The notes under the pieces: generated by a model | Database searches by the model: none | What the model saw: only the letters and a program-made list of their open reading frames with translations | What the model was told of the DNA's origin: nothing | Translations under genes and position numbers: made by a program | DNA from: SPJN01 sp965229935 | Lineage (GTDB): Bacteria; Pseudomonadota; Alphaproteobacteria; SPJN01 | Assembly (NCBI GenBank): GCA_965229935.1 | Contig: CBDDKB010000002.1 | Location: 2,170,001 to 2,234,000 of the forward strand | Length of the DNA stretch: 64,000 bases | Direction: 5' to 3' | In this document: one piece after another, positions 50,403 to 58,903 of the stretch | Position numbering within the stretch: position 1 is the first letter of the stretch | Layout of the letters: every line of letters begins with the position of its first letter

Positions 50403-51494
50403 ATGGAATTCGCATTATCAGAAGATCAACGCCTGTTGGCAGATTCAATCACGTCCTTTTTGGCCGAGACCACGCCCCTTGATGAGGTGCGCAAAGTTGC
50501 CGGTGAAAATGATCAGGCACTTAAGAAAAGCATGACAGATGGCCTTGCTGCGCTTGGTGTTAATCAGATTTTGGTGCCAGAGGATCATGGCGGCCTTGGT
50601 CTTGCGGCGCTTGATGCCGCGCTGGTGCAAGAAGCTTTAGGCTTTGCCGCTGCACCCATCGGCTTTACGGGCATGATGATGGCATCCCGCGCGATTGCAG
50701 AGGCTGCGACTGAGGATCAAAAGGCTGACTGGTTCGGCAAGATCGCAAATGGTGAGGTACGTTTTGGCGTTGCCTTGACCGAACGGGTCAATATCCGCGA
50801 AGGCGCCGGCCTTTCAGAACAGGACGGCAAGCTATCAGGCAAGGCGATGTTCGCGATGGATTGCGATGACGCCACCCATATCGTGACCGCCGATCAATCA
50901 GGCGCGCTTTATATTGTTGAGGCGAATGCTGCTGGCCTAACCCGCAAGGACCTGCCCAATATTGACCGTACACGCATGATGTCAGAACTGTTGTTTGACG
51001 GTGTTGATGCTGTGCGTCTTGATGGCGAGAATGAACCGGGCAATGCTGCCACCCGTGCGATAGAGCTGGGGCGTGTGCTGCTTGCCGCAGATACGTTGGG
51101 CGCGATGCAGAACATGCTTAATCAGGCGGTTGAGTATGCCGGTGGCCGCGAACAGTTTGGCCGTGTCATTGGCAGCTTTCAGGCTGTGAAACATTTATGT
51201 GCCGAAATGGCAGCAGAGGTTGAACCCCTGCGCGCCCTTGTCTGGCATGCAGCCCATGCGATTGATACCGACCCCGAAGAAGGGCCGCTTTTGGCCTGTC
51301 TTGCCAAGTCACTGTCAGCCGATAGCGGTCAATTTGTTGCCCGCACATCGACAGAGGTACATGGGGGCATGGGCTTTACCGATTTGGTTGGCCTGCATTA
51401 TTGGTTCAAACGCATCGGGCTGAACCGTCAGCTTCTTGGCGGGCCAGAGCGTGTGCGTGAGGATGCAGCCAAGTTGCAAGGCTGGGCTGCATGA
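50403..51494 (+). CDS. Acyl-CoA dehydrogenase family protein, subunit 2
   Basis: 363 residues, smaller partner of the preceding gene. N-terminal helical domain (FALSEDQRLLADSITSFLAE), a reduced middle domain and C-terminal YAGGREQFGRVIGSFQAVKHLCAEM and TEVHGGMGFTDLVGLHYWFKRI. The middle FAD motifs are weaker than in subunit 1, consistent with a pseudo-symmetric heteromer. Repeat R3b begins 2 bp after its stop. Confidence 0.89.
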   Translation: MEFALSEDQRLLADSITSFLAETTPLDEVRKVAGENDQALKKSMTDGLAALGVNQILVPEDHGGLGLAALDAALVQEALGFAAAPIGFTGMMMASRAIAEAATEDQKADWFGKIANGEVRFGVALTERVNIREGAGLSEQDGKLSGKAMFAMDCDDATHIVTADQSGALYIVEANAAGLTRKDLPNIDRTRMMSELLFDGVDAVRLDGENEPGNAATRAIELGRVLLAADTLGAMQNMLNQAVEYAGGREQFGRVIGSFQAVKHLCAEMAAEVEPLRALVWHAAHAIDTDPEEGPLLACLAKSLSADSGQFVARTSTEVHGGMGFTDLVGLHYWFKRIGLNRQLLGGPERVREDAAKLQGWAA

Positions 51495-51496
51495 TT

Positions 51497-51583
51497 TAGG
51501 TCGTCATGCCGGACTTGATCCGGCATCCATTGCAGCGGTTGATCGTCAATATGGACCCCGGGTCAAGCCCGGGGTGACGATTT
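51497..51583 (+). repeat. Alphaproteobacterial palindromic repeat R3b
   Basis: CGTCATGCCGGACTTGATCCGG, first half, then ATCCATTGCAGCGGTTG, then ATGGACCCCGG with CCGGGGTGACG. It matches the full unit of R3a and fills the gap between the dehydrogenase and trmO. Confidence 0.75.
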
Positions 51584-51601
51584 CGGAAAGGAAGCGCGCC
51601 C

Positions 51602-52081
51602 ATGACCGACACAATCACCCTCACTCCCATCGGCATTGTTGAAGGCGGGCGCATCGACCCTGTTGATGATGATTGGGCCGCAGAAGAAGCGGTGATCCAA
51701 CTTGATGAGACGCAGTTTAATGGTGAGGCGTTAATGGGCCTCGACACATTTTCTCATGCGGAGATTGTGTTTCACTTCAACAAAGTGCCTGCCGACAAAA
51801 TCACAAAGGATGCGCGCCACCCGCGCGGCAATAAGGATTGGCCACGGGTTGGTATTTTCGCCCAGCGCGGCAAGAACCGTCCCAACCGTTTGGCAGTATC
51901 GGTTTGCGAGATTGTGAAAGTGGATGGCACGCGGCTTTATGTGCGCGGGCTTGATGCCATTGCAGGCACGCCCATTGTCGATATCAAACCCGTGATGCAG
52001 GAATTCCAGCCGCGCAAAAAACTCGTGCAACCGGCATGGTCACACGAGTTAATGAAAGGCTATTGGGAAGGTGAAGACTAG
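51602..52081 (+). CDS. TrmO/TsaA-type tRNA methyltransferase
   Basis: 159 residues of the UPF0066 family. Motifs: ITLTPIGIVEGG at the start, DTFSHAEIVFHF, and the signature HPRGNKDWPRVGIFAQRGKNRPNRLAVSV, read in pieces. E. coli TrmO methylates the N6 of t6A37 in tRNA-Thr. This is the short form without the C-terminal domain. Convergent with the second PF10118 gene, overlapping by 4 bp. Confidence 0.87.
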   Translation: MTDTITLTPIGIVEGGRIDPVDDDWAAEEAVIQLDETQFNGEALMGLDTFSHAEIVFHFNKVPADKITKDARHPRGNKDWPRVGIFAQRGKNRPNRLAVSVCEIVKVDGTRLYVRGLDAIAGTPIVDIKPVMQEFQPRKKLVQPAWSHELMKGYWEGED

Positions 52082-52953
52082 GCCGCTTCGGCTTTAGTCT
52101 CAGCCTCGTTCCACTCTGTAATATGGTGGAAGTTTTGTTCGTCCCACGGATGGAAGCCGGGTTTAAAGTAAGGCAGGCTGCGCCACACCATCCCGGTGAA
52201 AAAGCCCGGCGCCCAGAAGAAATATTTCAGCGCTTGGCCCCATTGTTTCAAGGTCGGCTTTTTCTCAACACCGCGCAGCAGCGAGAATGTGCCAAGCAGC
52301 AGGCCGGGGACGAATGTGGCCAGTGTCATCAGCATGACCAAGCAGCGGACTAGGTATCCCTGAACGCCGGGATAGATCGCCTGATACACATCATAGGCCA
52401 CGGCCTTATGTTCGGTTTCTTCAACCGCATGCCAGCGCCACAAACGCTTCATGTCTTCGGGTGCGTCGTCCATCATGCCGGGCTTTGACAGCAGCATATC
52501 GGCAAGGGCGGCCGTGAAATGTTCCGACGCAGCGGTCGAGGCAAGCTGTGATTGGGGGGAGCCCTTTTTGGTCCACTCAATCCCTTTATGGTTCATTTTC
52601 AGAACTTGCTCGCACGGGATGCCTTGGGCTTCCAACGCCTCATTATAGGTTTCATGTTCGCGGCTGTGGATCGCCTCTTGCGTCATGAAGCCTTTGACAT
52701 GTGCTTTCAGGTTCGGGTCCGTGATCTGTTTGGCATGAATACGAACAGAATGAACAAAAAAGTCTTCACCCTCAGGGAACAGCAAGGACATGCCGTTATA
52801 AAGCTGGGTGATGATGGGGTTGCCGCTGTGCCATGTCTGCATGTCAACGTCATGCACGGCGTCGAATTTCACGTCGCGCGGTTTGATTTCTGCGGGGCCA
52901 TGAACATTTGTGCGTTCGGGGATCTGGCTAACTGTTTCAGTCTGCTTGGTCAT
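52078..52953 (-). CDS. PF10118 family protein (predicted metal-dependent hydrolase), copy 2
   Basis: 291 residues, paralogue of the protein at 12973-13860: shared KGFMTQEAIHSREHETYN, SEHFTAALADMLL, WRWHAVEETEHKAVAYDVYQ and the C-terminal SFHPWDEQNFHH. Candidate diiron ligands are the same. A hydrophobic pair of segments near residues 205-235 suggests membrane contact. The start at 52953 (MTKQTETVSQ) overlaps the regulator's 3' end by 17 bp, so both are on one transcript and the FadR-like protein probably controls it. Confidence 0.82.
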   Translation of the reverse strand: MTKQTETVSQIPERTNVHGPAEIKPRDVKFDAVHDVDMQTWHSGNPIITQLYNGMSLLFPEGEDFFVHSVRIHAKQITDPNLKAHVKGFMTQEAIHSREHETYNEALEAQGIPCEQVLKMNHKGIEWTKKGSPQSQLASTAASEHFTAALADMLLSKPGMMDDAPEDMKRLWRWHAVEETEHKAVAYDVYQAIYPGVQGYLVRCLVMLMTLATFVPGLLLGTFSLLRGVEKKPTLKQWGQALKYFFWAPGFFTGMVWRSLPYFKPGFHPWDEQNFHHITEWNEAETKAEAA

Positions 52954-53716
52954 GATCTTGCCTTTCGGTGTTTTGGCCGATTGTTTCGGACTGTTCAAAC
53001 AGCGGCCTTAGCGCTGCGAGAATGGTGTCATCCATTTTGGTTAGATAGGCCGTTGCATGGGCAACGACGGCGTCCTCGTCGTGCGTTTTCATCAGCGCGA
53101 CGAGTGTTTCATAAAATTCGATATAGCCTTCCGGCGCGGCGGCGAGCGCGGCAAAGTCGGCGATGATTTGGGCGAAGACGCCCCGGATGCGGTTCATCAG
53201 CCATTGTAGGGGTAGCAAGTCGGACGAAGCGATGACTGCGCTGATGGTTTCAAAATCCGCAGCAGCAAAGGCAGCAGGATCGTCCTTTAGTGCAATGGCA
53301 TCATGGGCGCGGGCCAATGCCTTGTGCAGCTTGTTCGTTTCCGCTGTGCGCGACGCGATGCGCAGCGCCATGATGAAAATGTCCCGCTGTGCATGCATAA
53401 GCTCTTGAAACAGGGGCAAAAGGTCGGCGGCAGGCTTCGTTGCGATCTGATGCTGTAAATAGGTTGGCACCACATCAAACAGCCAGTCGGTTTTCGCTCG
53501 CACAGTAATGCCGGACCCCTGACGGCTTTCCACAACGTTCCAGTCAGACAGGCGGCGCAGTGCTTCGCGTAGGGTGCCGCGCGAGGTGGCGAGCTGCTTA
53601 CATAGCTCCCGCTCAGCAGGCAGGCGCGACTTTTCAGGATAGGTGCCGTCAATAATCATGACCAGCAGCGACCTGAAGACCGTTTCGACCTGTGATTGTT
53701 TATCGGCGGCACTCAT
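52937..53716 (-). CDS. GntR family regulator, FadR subfamily
   Basis: 259 residues. The winged helix reads GTYPEKSRLPAERELCKQLATSRGTLREALRRLSDWNVVESRQGSG in parts; the C-terminal all-helical FCD-type domain follows. Such regulators answer to acyl-CoA or organic acids. Position between a thiolase and acyl-CoA dehydrogenases supports a fatty-acid role. Nested TTGG/CCAA repeats 70-100 bp upstream are a likely operator. Confidence 0.87.
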   Translation of the reverse strand: MSAADKQSQVETVFRSLLVMIIDGTYPEKSRLPAERELCKQLATSRGTLREALRRLSDWNVVESRQGSGITVRAKTDWLFDVVPTYLQHQIATKPAADLLPLFQELMHAQRDIFIMALRIASRTAETNKLHKALARAHDAIALKDDPAAFAAADFETISAVIASSDLLPLQWLMNRIRGVFAQIIADFAALAAAPEGYIEFYETLVALMKTHDEDAVVAHATAYLTKMDDTILAALRPLFEQSETIGQNTERQDHDQAD

Positions 53717-53785
53717 TGGTGGGACTTTGCCCTTATTTGGTTGGCGCCCTTCTGGGGCGTTTCCTCAATTCCTGCGCCTTTATAT

Positions 53786-53836
53786 AATTGGTCTAACCAA
53801 TTGGTCAAGCCAATTTTGTGATAATTGGTTATGTAA
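53786..53836. promoter_or_regulatory. Candidate operator of the FadR-like regulator
   Basis: Overlapping inverted repeats TTGGT-CTA-ACCAA and TTGG-TCAAG-CCAA (53786-53815), then a further AATTGGTTATG. The TTGGT...ACCAA shape resembles sites of FadR-type GntR proteins. Confidence 0.5.
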
Positions 53837-53849
53837 TTGATTAGAAAAG

Positions 53850-53878
53850 AAAAACCCCGACCGAATGGCCGGGGTTTT
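53850..53878. terminator. Rho-independent terminator
   Basis: CCCCG (53855-53859) pairs with CGGGG (53870-53874), inner CC/GG and GAAT loop, AAAA before and TTTT after, so it works in both directions. It separates the thiolase region from the regulator gene. Confidence 0.75.
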
Positions 53879-53888
53879 CCAATTATTT

Positions 53889-53943
53889 TCTCAAATGCGG
53901 TTTAGATCCCTATCTACCTCGTAGCTGGACCACGCATTTGAGA
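53889..53943 (+). repeat. Structured repeat R2c
   Basis: Eleven-base arms TCTCAAATGCG/CGCATTTGAGA around GTTTAGATCCCTA and hairpin TCTA-CCTCGTAGC-TGGA. Compared with R2a, one base pair of the inner stem changed from G-C to A-T and another to T-G, so pairing on the plus strand is kept. Located 16 bp from the second thiolase tail. Confidence 0.8.
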
Positions 53944-53958
53944 TAATCTCAATAGAGC

Positions 53959-53997
53959 TTAGACGCGCTCAACGATGATGGCAGGAGCCATACCGCA
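53959..53997 (-). pseudogene. Second copy of the thiolase gene's 3' end
   Basis: Read leftward it encodes GMAPAIIVERV and a stop, the exact last 11 residues of the thiolase at 54067. Six bases differ, all in third codon positions. The copy therefore comes from a functional relative and not from decay. It is separated from the true gene end by hairpin R1f. No gene body precedes it. Confidence 0.88.
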
Positions 53998-53999
53998 AA

Positions 54000-54048
54000 C
54001 CCATCGCGCAGCAAAAGTTGTATGACTTTTGCGGTGCCGCGCGATGGG
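54000..54048. repeat. Hairpin element R1f
   Basis: Perfect 10 bp arms CCCATCGCGC/GCGCGATGGG with an inner 8 bp repeat GCAAAAGT-TGTATG-ACTTTTGC. The AAAAGT...ACTTTT core is shared with R1a and R1b. It lies between the thiolase stop and the second thiolase tail. Confidence 0.7.
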
Positions 54049-54066
54049 CACTAAAAAGCGGCTGGC

Positions 54067-55308
54067 TTAAACGCGCTCGACAATAATTGCCGGAGCCATA
54101 CCGCCAGCCGCACACATGGTGACAAGGCCACGCTTCAGGTCGCGACGCTCAAGCTCGTCAACCATGGTGCCGATCAGGATGGACCCTGTGGCGCCGATCG
54201 GATGACCAAGAGCCATGGCACCGCCATTGACGTTCACAATGTCACGATCAAGGTCAAGATCGCGGATGAACTTTTCAGCCACGACAGAGAATGCCTCGTT
54301 CACTTCCCAAAGATCGATATCGTCTTTGGTCAGACCGGCTTTTTCCAGCGCCTTCTTGGCGGCGGGAACCGGGGCGTTCAGCATCAATGTCGGGCAGTCA
54401 CCCATATTGACGATGCGTGTGACCTTGGCGCGGGGGGTCCAGCCCTGTGCCTTGGCATAGTCCGGAGACGCCAGCAGCAATGCGGCAGAGCCGTCAACAA
54501 CACCTGATGAGTTACCGGCGTGATGCACGTGATTGATTTCCAAGCCGTCATATTTTGCCTGAATCAATTTTGCGAACGTCAAACCATCTTCGGTCAGCGG
54601 GAACTGGGCCATGCCTTCGAATGACGGTTTCAGGCCAGCCAATGTTTCGAGAGTGGTCTGGGGACGCGGGAATTCTTCGTGATCCAGCGCGACAGAGCCA
54701 TCATCATTGTAAACAGTGACAAGTGACTTGTCGAAATGGCCGCCCTTGATCGCAGCATCAGCGCGCTGCTGGCTAACCAATGCCAGCGCATCAACAGCTT
54801 CGCGATCAATGCCTTCAAGTGTTGCGATGGCGTCGGCGCAAATGCCCTGATGTGACTGCGGGTGAATTTTGCGCAGATGTTCGTTGCCATTGTCCATCAA
54901 GGGGGGGCCGGCATTCGGGTCGCGGCCTTCGCCAAAGCGGGACATCATGTCGGTACCACCGGCGATGACGCAATCTTCCATGCCTGACATGATGGCGTTG
55001 GCAGCAAAACCGACAGAGGTAATGCCTGAACCGCAGAAACGGTCAAGTGTAACGCCTGATGCCTTGATGTCGTACCCGGCATCAAGAGCGGACATACGGC
55101 CAAGGTCACCGCCCTGCGTGCCCTTTTGTGAGCTTGTGCCCCAGATGATATCGTCAACCTCGGCTGTGTTCAGGTCATTGCGTTCTGCCAATGCCTTCAA
55201 CACGGTTGCGCCAAGACGCTGGGGGTGAATGTCTGTCAGGGCGCCTTTGCCCTTTTTGCCGATACCGCGCGGTGTGCGGCAGGCATCAATGATCCATGCT
55301 TCAGTCAT
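54067..55308 (-). CDS. Acetyl-CoA C-acyltransferase (thiolase)
   Basis: 413 residues. The first active cysteine is in LDRFCGSGITSVGFAA, the histidine region in NVNGGAMALGHPIGATGS, and the second cysteine in VTMCAAGGMAPAIIVERV. Cleaves or forms 3-ketoacyl-CoA; the sequence is of the acetyl-CoA acetyltransferase/steroid-thiolase like group. Lies near two acyl-CoA dehydrogenases and a FadR-like gene, pointing to beta-oxidation. Its last codons are repeated downstream beyond R1f. Confidence 0.93.
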   Translation of the reverse strand: MTEAWIIDACRTPRGIGKKGKGALTDIHPQRLGATVLKALAERNDLNTAEVDDIIWGTSSQKGTQGGDLGRMSALDAGYDIKASGVTLDRFCGSGITSVGFAANAIMSGMEDCVIAGGTDMMSRFGEGRDPNAGPPLMDNGNEHLRKIHPQSHQGICADAIATLEGIDREAVDALALVSQQRADAAIKGGHFDKSLVTVYNDDGSVALDHEEFPRPQTTLETLAGLKPSFEGMAQFPLTEDGLTFAKLIQAKYDGLEINHVHHAGNSSGVVDGSAALLLASPDYAKAQGWTPRAKVTRIVNMGDCPTLMLNAPVPAAKKALEKAGLTKDDIDLWEVNEAFSVVAEKFIRDLDLDRDIVNVNGGAMALGHPIGATGSILIGTMVDELERRDLKRGLVTMCAAGGMAPAIIVERV

Positions 55309-55555
55309 GATCGTGTCCTTTCGGTATAGTTTGAAGTTTAAGAAGCCTCAGAAAAAATAACGGTGGACAGCCTGATATATCTGTTTGTCTGCCCAGATGG
55401 CGCGCACTCTATCGCCTAATGGGCCTATGTGCAATCACCACAGATCACACCGTCAAACAATTGGCAGTCATAGTGTCTTTTTTCTGGATTTTGTGTTGCG
55501 GCCCATTTATGCTGCGCCTCAATAAAAGATGGTTCTGACAGGAAGGTCCCGACAC

Positions 55556-56584
55556 ATGACACAGGCGCAAAAACTATATGGCTCTCCCGGGTCGCCCTAT
55601 ACCCGCAAAATGCTGGCTTATATGCGCTATCGCCATATTCCTTATGAGGTGATGTATCAGGATCCGTCGGCAAAGGGTGACATGCCCGCGCCCAAAGTTC
55701 GTTTGTTGCCGACCTTTTATTTCGAGGACGGCAAGGGGGGCTATGATGCGGTAACCGATTCTACCCCGCTGATCCGTCGCTTTGAAGGTGAGTATGAAGG
55801 CCGCGCCGCAGTTTCGTCTGATCCAGCGATCGCGTTCCTTGATTATGTGTTGGAAGATTTTGGCGATGAATGGCTGACCAAGGCCATGTTCCATTATCGT
55901 TGGGCTTTCGCCGCAGATATTGATAAGGCCAAGGCAGTCCTTCCCCGTTGGGGCGGTGGCGTTTCGATTTCAGCGGAACAGGCCGACCAATTGGGTGAGA
56001 TTTTTGGTGAACGGCAAATCAGCCGCTTGTGGGTTGTTGGGTCCAATGATGTAACCGGTCCTGTCATTGAGGAAAGCTATTCTCGCATTTTGAAGGCGAT
56101 GGATGACCATTTGGGTCGCTTCCCCTATCTGATGGGTCATCGTCCCGGCGCATCTGATTTCGCTTTTTATGCGCAGCTAACCCAATTGGCCCTGTTTGAT
56201 CCCACATCGATGGCAGTGACTTTGAAGGAATCGCCGCGCGTATTCGCCTGGGTTCATGTCATGGATGATCTAAGCGGACTTGAGGTCACGGAAGATGACT
56301 GGATCTCACGCGAGGATGCCGCCACCAGCCTAGCCCCCCTGTTGGAGGAGTTGGGCCGGACCTATGTTCCTGTCATGCTGGCCAATGCAGCAGCAGTAGG
56401 GGCCAAGGCTGAACAGGTCGAATGCGAAGTCGAAGACAAGCCGTGGGTGCAAAAGCCATTCCCCTATCAGGCCAAATGTGTTGGCTGGATCAGGGATGAA
56501 CTTGCCGCCCTGTCGGATGATGATCGCACCGCCGCGCTGAAAATCTTTCAGGGGTCGGGCTGCCTGCCCCTGTTTAAAGGCTAG
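55556..56584 (+). CDS. Glutathione S-transferase family protein
   Basis: 342 residues, longer than a typical GST (about 200-230). The thioredoxin-like N-domain has LYGSPGSPYTRKMLAYMRYRHIPYE and TPLIRRFEGEY; the C-terminal helical domain carries MGHRPGASDFAFYAQL. The last 100 residues are an extension of unknown role. AGGAAGG ribosome site before ATG 55556. Divergent from the thiolase gene and overlapping the convergent glycosyltransferase by 4 bp. Confidence 0.83.
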   Translation: MTQAQKLYGSPGSPYTRKMLAYMRYRHIPYEVMYQDPSAKGDMPAPKVRLLPTFYFEDGKGGYDAVTDSTPLIRRFEGEYEGRAAVSSDPAIAFLDYVLEDFGDEWLTKAMFHYRWAFAADIDKAKAVLPRWGGGVSISAEQADQLGEIFGERQISRLWVVGSNDVTGPVIEESYSRILKAMDDHLGRFPYLMGHRPGASDFAFYAQLTQLALFDPTSMAVTLKESPRVFAWVHVMDDLSGLEVTEDDWISREDAATSLAPLLEELGRTYVPVMLANAAAVGAKAEQVECEVEDKPWVQKPFPYQAKCVGWIRDELAALSDDDRTAALKIFQGSGCLPLFKG

Positions 56585-57825
56585 TCAGAAGCGCCAGTCA
56601 TTATCGTGCCGTAAAGGTCCGTCAATTGATCCAAATGTTGATCAAGTGATGAGCCTGCCTGTGCGCCCGCGTGCCTATTAAAGCCATTTTCGGACAATCG
56701 TTTGATCAGATGATCATCTTTGGCCTGGGCAAGGGCGGCGGCAAGCTCGTCTTCCTTGTCATAAATAATCCCGGTTTCCATATGGTCCACAGCCTCAGCA
56801 CCTGCGTTCCAGCCACCAATGATCACGGGTAACCCCATGCCCAGTGCTTCATAGGCGACAAGGCCGAAGGTTTCATACCACAGGCTGGGCACAACAAGGG
56901 CCCGTGCCCGCGACAGGTAATCGGCGACAGTTTCGGGGTTTTGCCAGCCTGCCATTTCGGCGTCAGGATTGGCAGCTTTGACAGCATCAAATTCGGGGCC
57001 GTCGCCGACAAACACTGCTTTCACACCCGCTTGTCGGGCTGCGGCTGCAAATTCGACAGCCCCTTTTTCGACGCTGATCCGGCCAACAAATACAAAACGA
57101 TCGCTGTGTTCGCATTCAAGCCGCACGCCTTCATACTGATCAACCATGTTCGGCAAATAGTGAAGCTGCGCAGATTGTGGCAGATATGGTGAGATGACTT
57201 TTAGTTGCGTGTCAGACAGATAGGCAAGGTGCTTCAAATCCGCCGGAAGATGGGCAAGCCTGTGCATCATTGTTTGGCGTGCAACGCGCCAAACCTTGTG
57301 TGCATAGCTGCGGGAATCGCAATTGGTTGTCAGACAATCTATGCCCAACGGTTTGCGGCTACAGCGTTGTTTGGTTTGATAGTCAAAAAAGCCGCCATTG
57401 GGACAGGCCAGAAAATAGCCATGCATGGTGAATAGGTGCGGTACCTTACTGCGTGTGATAACCCGGCCAACTGACGGTGACAGATCCTTGTCGCAGCCAT
57501 GAATATGGACAATTGTACGGTTTGGGTCTTGCGCGTCTAACAGGTCAGACAATGCGGCCGCAGCCTTTGTGTTCCAAATGCTTTGCACCCCTGAACGCAG
57601 GCGATTTTCCGCAGCGGTAAAGGAAGGTTGATCAAGACATATGACGTCGACGTCTGATTGCTGAAGGCCGTCATCAATCGGTCCGGTCGTTGAAAAATAA
57701 ATGACCTTGAAGCCCCGCGCAGCCAATCCCTTTGCGGTTGTGATGGCAATCTTGGGTTGTCCGCCGGATATATGGGCGTGATCATTGACGACAATGATGG
57801 TTGTAGGGATAGTTGCGTGAACCAT
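56581..57825 (-). CDS. Glycosyltransferase family 4 protein
   Basis: 414 residues, GT-B fold. N-terminal HAHISGGQPKIAITTAKGLAARG; the C-terminal donor domain has RISVEKGAVEFAAAA, VFVGDGPEFDAVK and the E-x7-E type ETFGLVAYEALGMGLPVI. Transfers a sugar from a nucleotide donor, probably to a surface polysaccharide. A cysteine-rich middle part (CSRKPLGIDCLTTNC) resembles GT4 proteins with a zinc-like insertion. Divergent from a methyltransferase, both perhaps for surface glycans. Confidence 0.88.
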   Translation of the reverse strand: MVHATIPTTIIVVNDHAHISGGQPKIAITTAKGLAARGFKVIYFSTTGPIDDGLQQSDVDVICLDQPSFTAAENRLRSGVQSIWNTKAAAALSDLLDAQDPNRTIVHIHGCDKDLSPSVGRVITRSKVPHLFTMHGYFLACPNGGFFDYQTKQRCSRKPLGIDCLTTNCDSRSYAHKVWRVARQTMMHRLAHLPADLKHLAYLSDTQLKVISPYLPQSAQLHYLPNMVDQYEGVRLECEHSDRFVFVGRISVEKGAVEFAAAARQAGVKAVFVGDGPEFDAVKAANPDAEMAGWQNPETVADYLSRARALVVPSLWYETFGLVAYEALGMGLPVIIGGWNAGAEAVDHMETGIIYDKEDELAAALAQAKDDHLIKRLSENGFNRHAGAQAGSSLDQHLDQLTDLYGTIMTGASD

Positions 57826-57917
57826 TCGAACCTGTCAGGAAGGGTTTGTGTGTTCGCGATCGACTCTGATTTTGCGACTACCTATCACATCGAGTATCAT
57901 ATGGCGAGGATAAGCGC

Positions 57918-58667
57918 ATGGCATCACTACGTTCATTGTCGTCAGAGCTGATTCAGCGCCACAAATTCCAGCCCGGATTTTGGGCCCTGTTCACCAATCA
58001 CAATTATTTGTCTCGTTATGAGTTGCTGGGGTTCGTCAAGAAGATTGGCGGCCACTCGCGGGGCTTGGTCGTTGATGTGGGCTGTGGGTCAAAGCCCTAT
58101 CAATCTTATCTGGAGCATGACCGCTATTTTGGTGTTGATGTCGATACCGGCGCTCATGCGCACGACAATGAAGATATCGACCTGTTTTATGATGGGGTCA
58201 CATTGCCATTTCAATCAGGTGGCGTTGATACGGTTGTATGCTTTGAAGTGCTTGAGCATGTTGAGGACATGGCGCTCTTTCTGGCTGAACTGAACCGCAT
58301 ATTAAAGCCGGGAGGGAAGCTGATTTTGACCATGCCGTTTTTCTGGCCAGAACATGAGCAGCCCTATGATTTCAGGCGTCTAACAAGTTTTGGCCTGAAA
58401 AAGGAGCTTGAGGCAGCGATTGGCCCCCTAGTCGTGCATGAAAAACTTGGCACCGGTTGGCGCGCCTGGTTTGGACTATTCAACAATTTGATCGCGCAGT
58501 TATGGCAAAGAGGGCCGAAACTTTTAAGGGCGATGATTTGGATTGCCGCCCGCCCCTTGATATTTGGCGCCAATGCGCTCGGATTTCTTGTCGGCAGGCT
58601 GGGCACAGGGCCTGAGGCAGCCTTTTATTTCGGCAACGCCGTGGTTGTTGAGAAAAAGCAGGATTAA
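57918..58667 (+). CDS. Class I SAM-dependent methyltransferase
   Basis: 249 residues. SAM motif I is GLVVDVGCGSKPYQSYL, motif II/III region LPFQSGGVDTVVCFEVLEHV, then LNRILKPGGKLILTMPFFW. A C-terminal hydrophobic part near residues 205-225 (MIWIAARPLIFGANALGFLVG, in pieces) suggests membrane association, as in methyltransferases next to glycosyltransferase genes. Acceptor unknown. Confidence 0.85.
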   Translation: MASLRSLSSELIQRHKFQPGFWALFTNHNYLSRYELLGFVKKIGGHSRGLVVDVGCGSKPYQSYLEHDRYFGVDVDTGAHAHDNEDIDLFYDGVTLPFQSGGVDTVVCFEVLEHVEDMALFLAELNRILKPGGKLILTMPFFWPEHEQPYDFRRLTSFGLKKELEAAIGPLVVHEKLGTGWRAWFGLFNNLIAQLWQRGPKLLRAMIWIAARPLIFGANALGFLVGRLGTGPEAAFYFGNAVVVEKKQD

Positions 58668-58701
58668 CCGGCTGGTGTAACTCCTATGGCTGCCGCCAAA
58701 T

Positions 58702-58721
58702 CCGCCGCTTGCAGGCGGTTT
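58702..58721 (+). terminator. Weak terminator after the methyltransferase
   Basis: CCGCC-GCTTGCA-GGCGG followed by TTT, 35 bp after the stop. Short stem and short T run. Confidence 0.4.
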
Positions 58722-58776
58722 ATGATCAGGTCATGATAGACAAATAAATGCATCGGCGGGCCGATTGCGAGGGCAT

Positions 58777-58814
58777 GTCGGTCCAGTTTCGGACAAGTGT
58801 CGGGCCAGTGTCGG
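58777..58814. promoter_or_regulatory. Direct-repeat operator before the XRE/2TM gene
   Basis: Two copies of GTCGGtCCAGTtTCGG (16 bp) at 58777-58792 and 58799-58814, differing at two bases, spaced 22 bp (two helical turns). They lie 90-127 bp upstream of the next gene. Likely binding sites for its own product. Confidence 0.55.
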
Positions 58815-58903
58815 CATAAAGGCGGTATCGTGTCGTGGTGTAAGGCGATGAAATATCTATGCTTTTCCCATCGTCGCTCGCATTAGAGGATTTGGAGAGC
58901 TAA

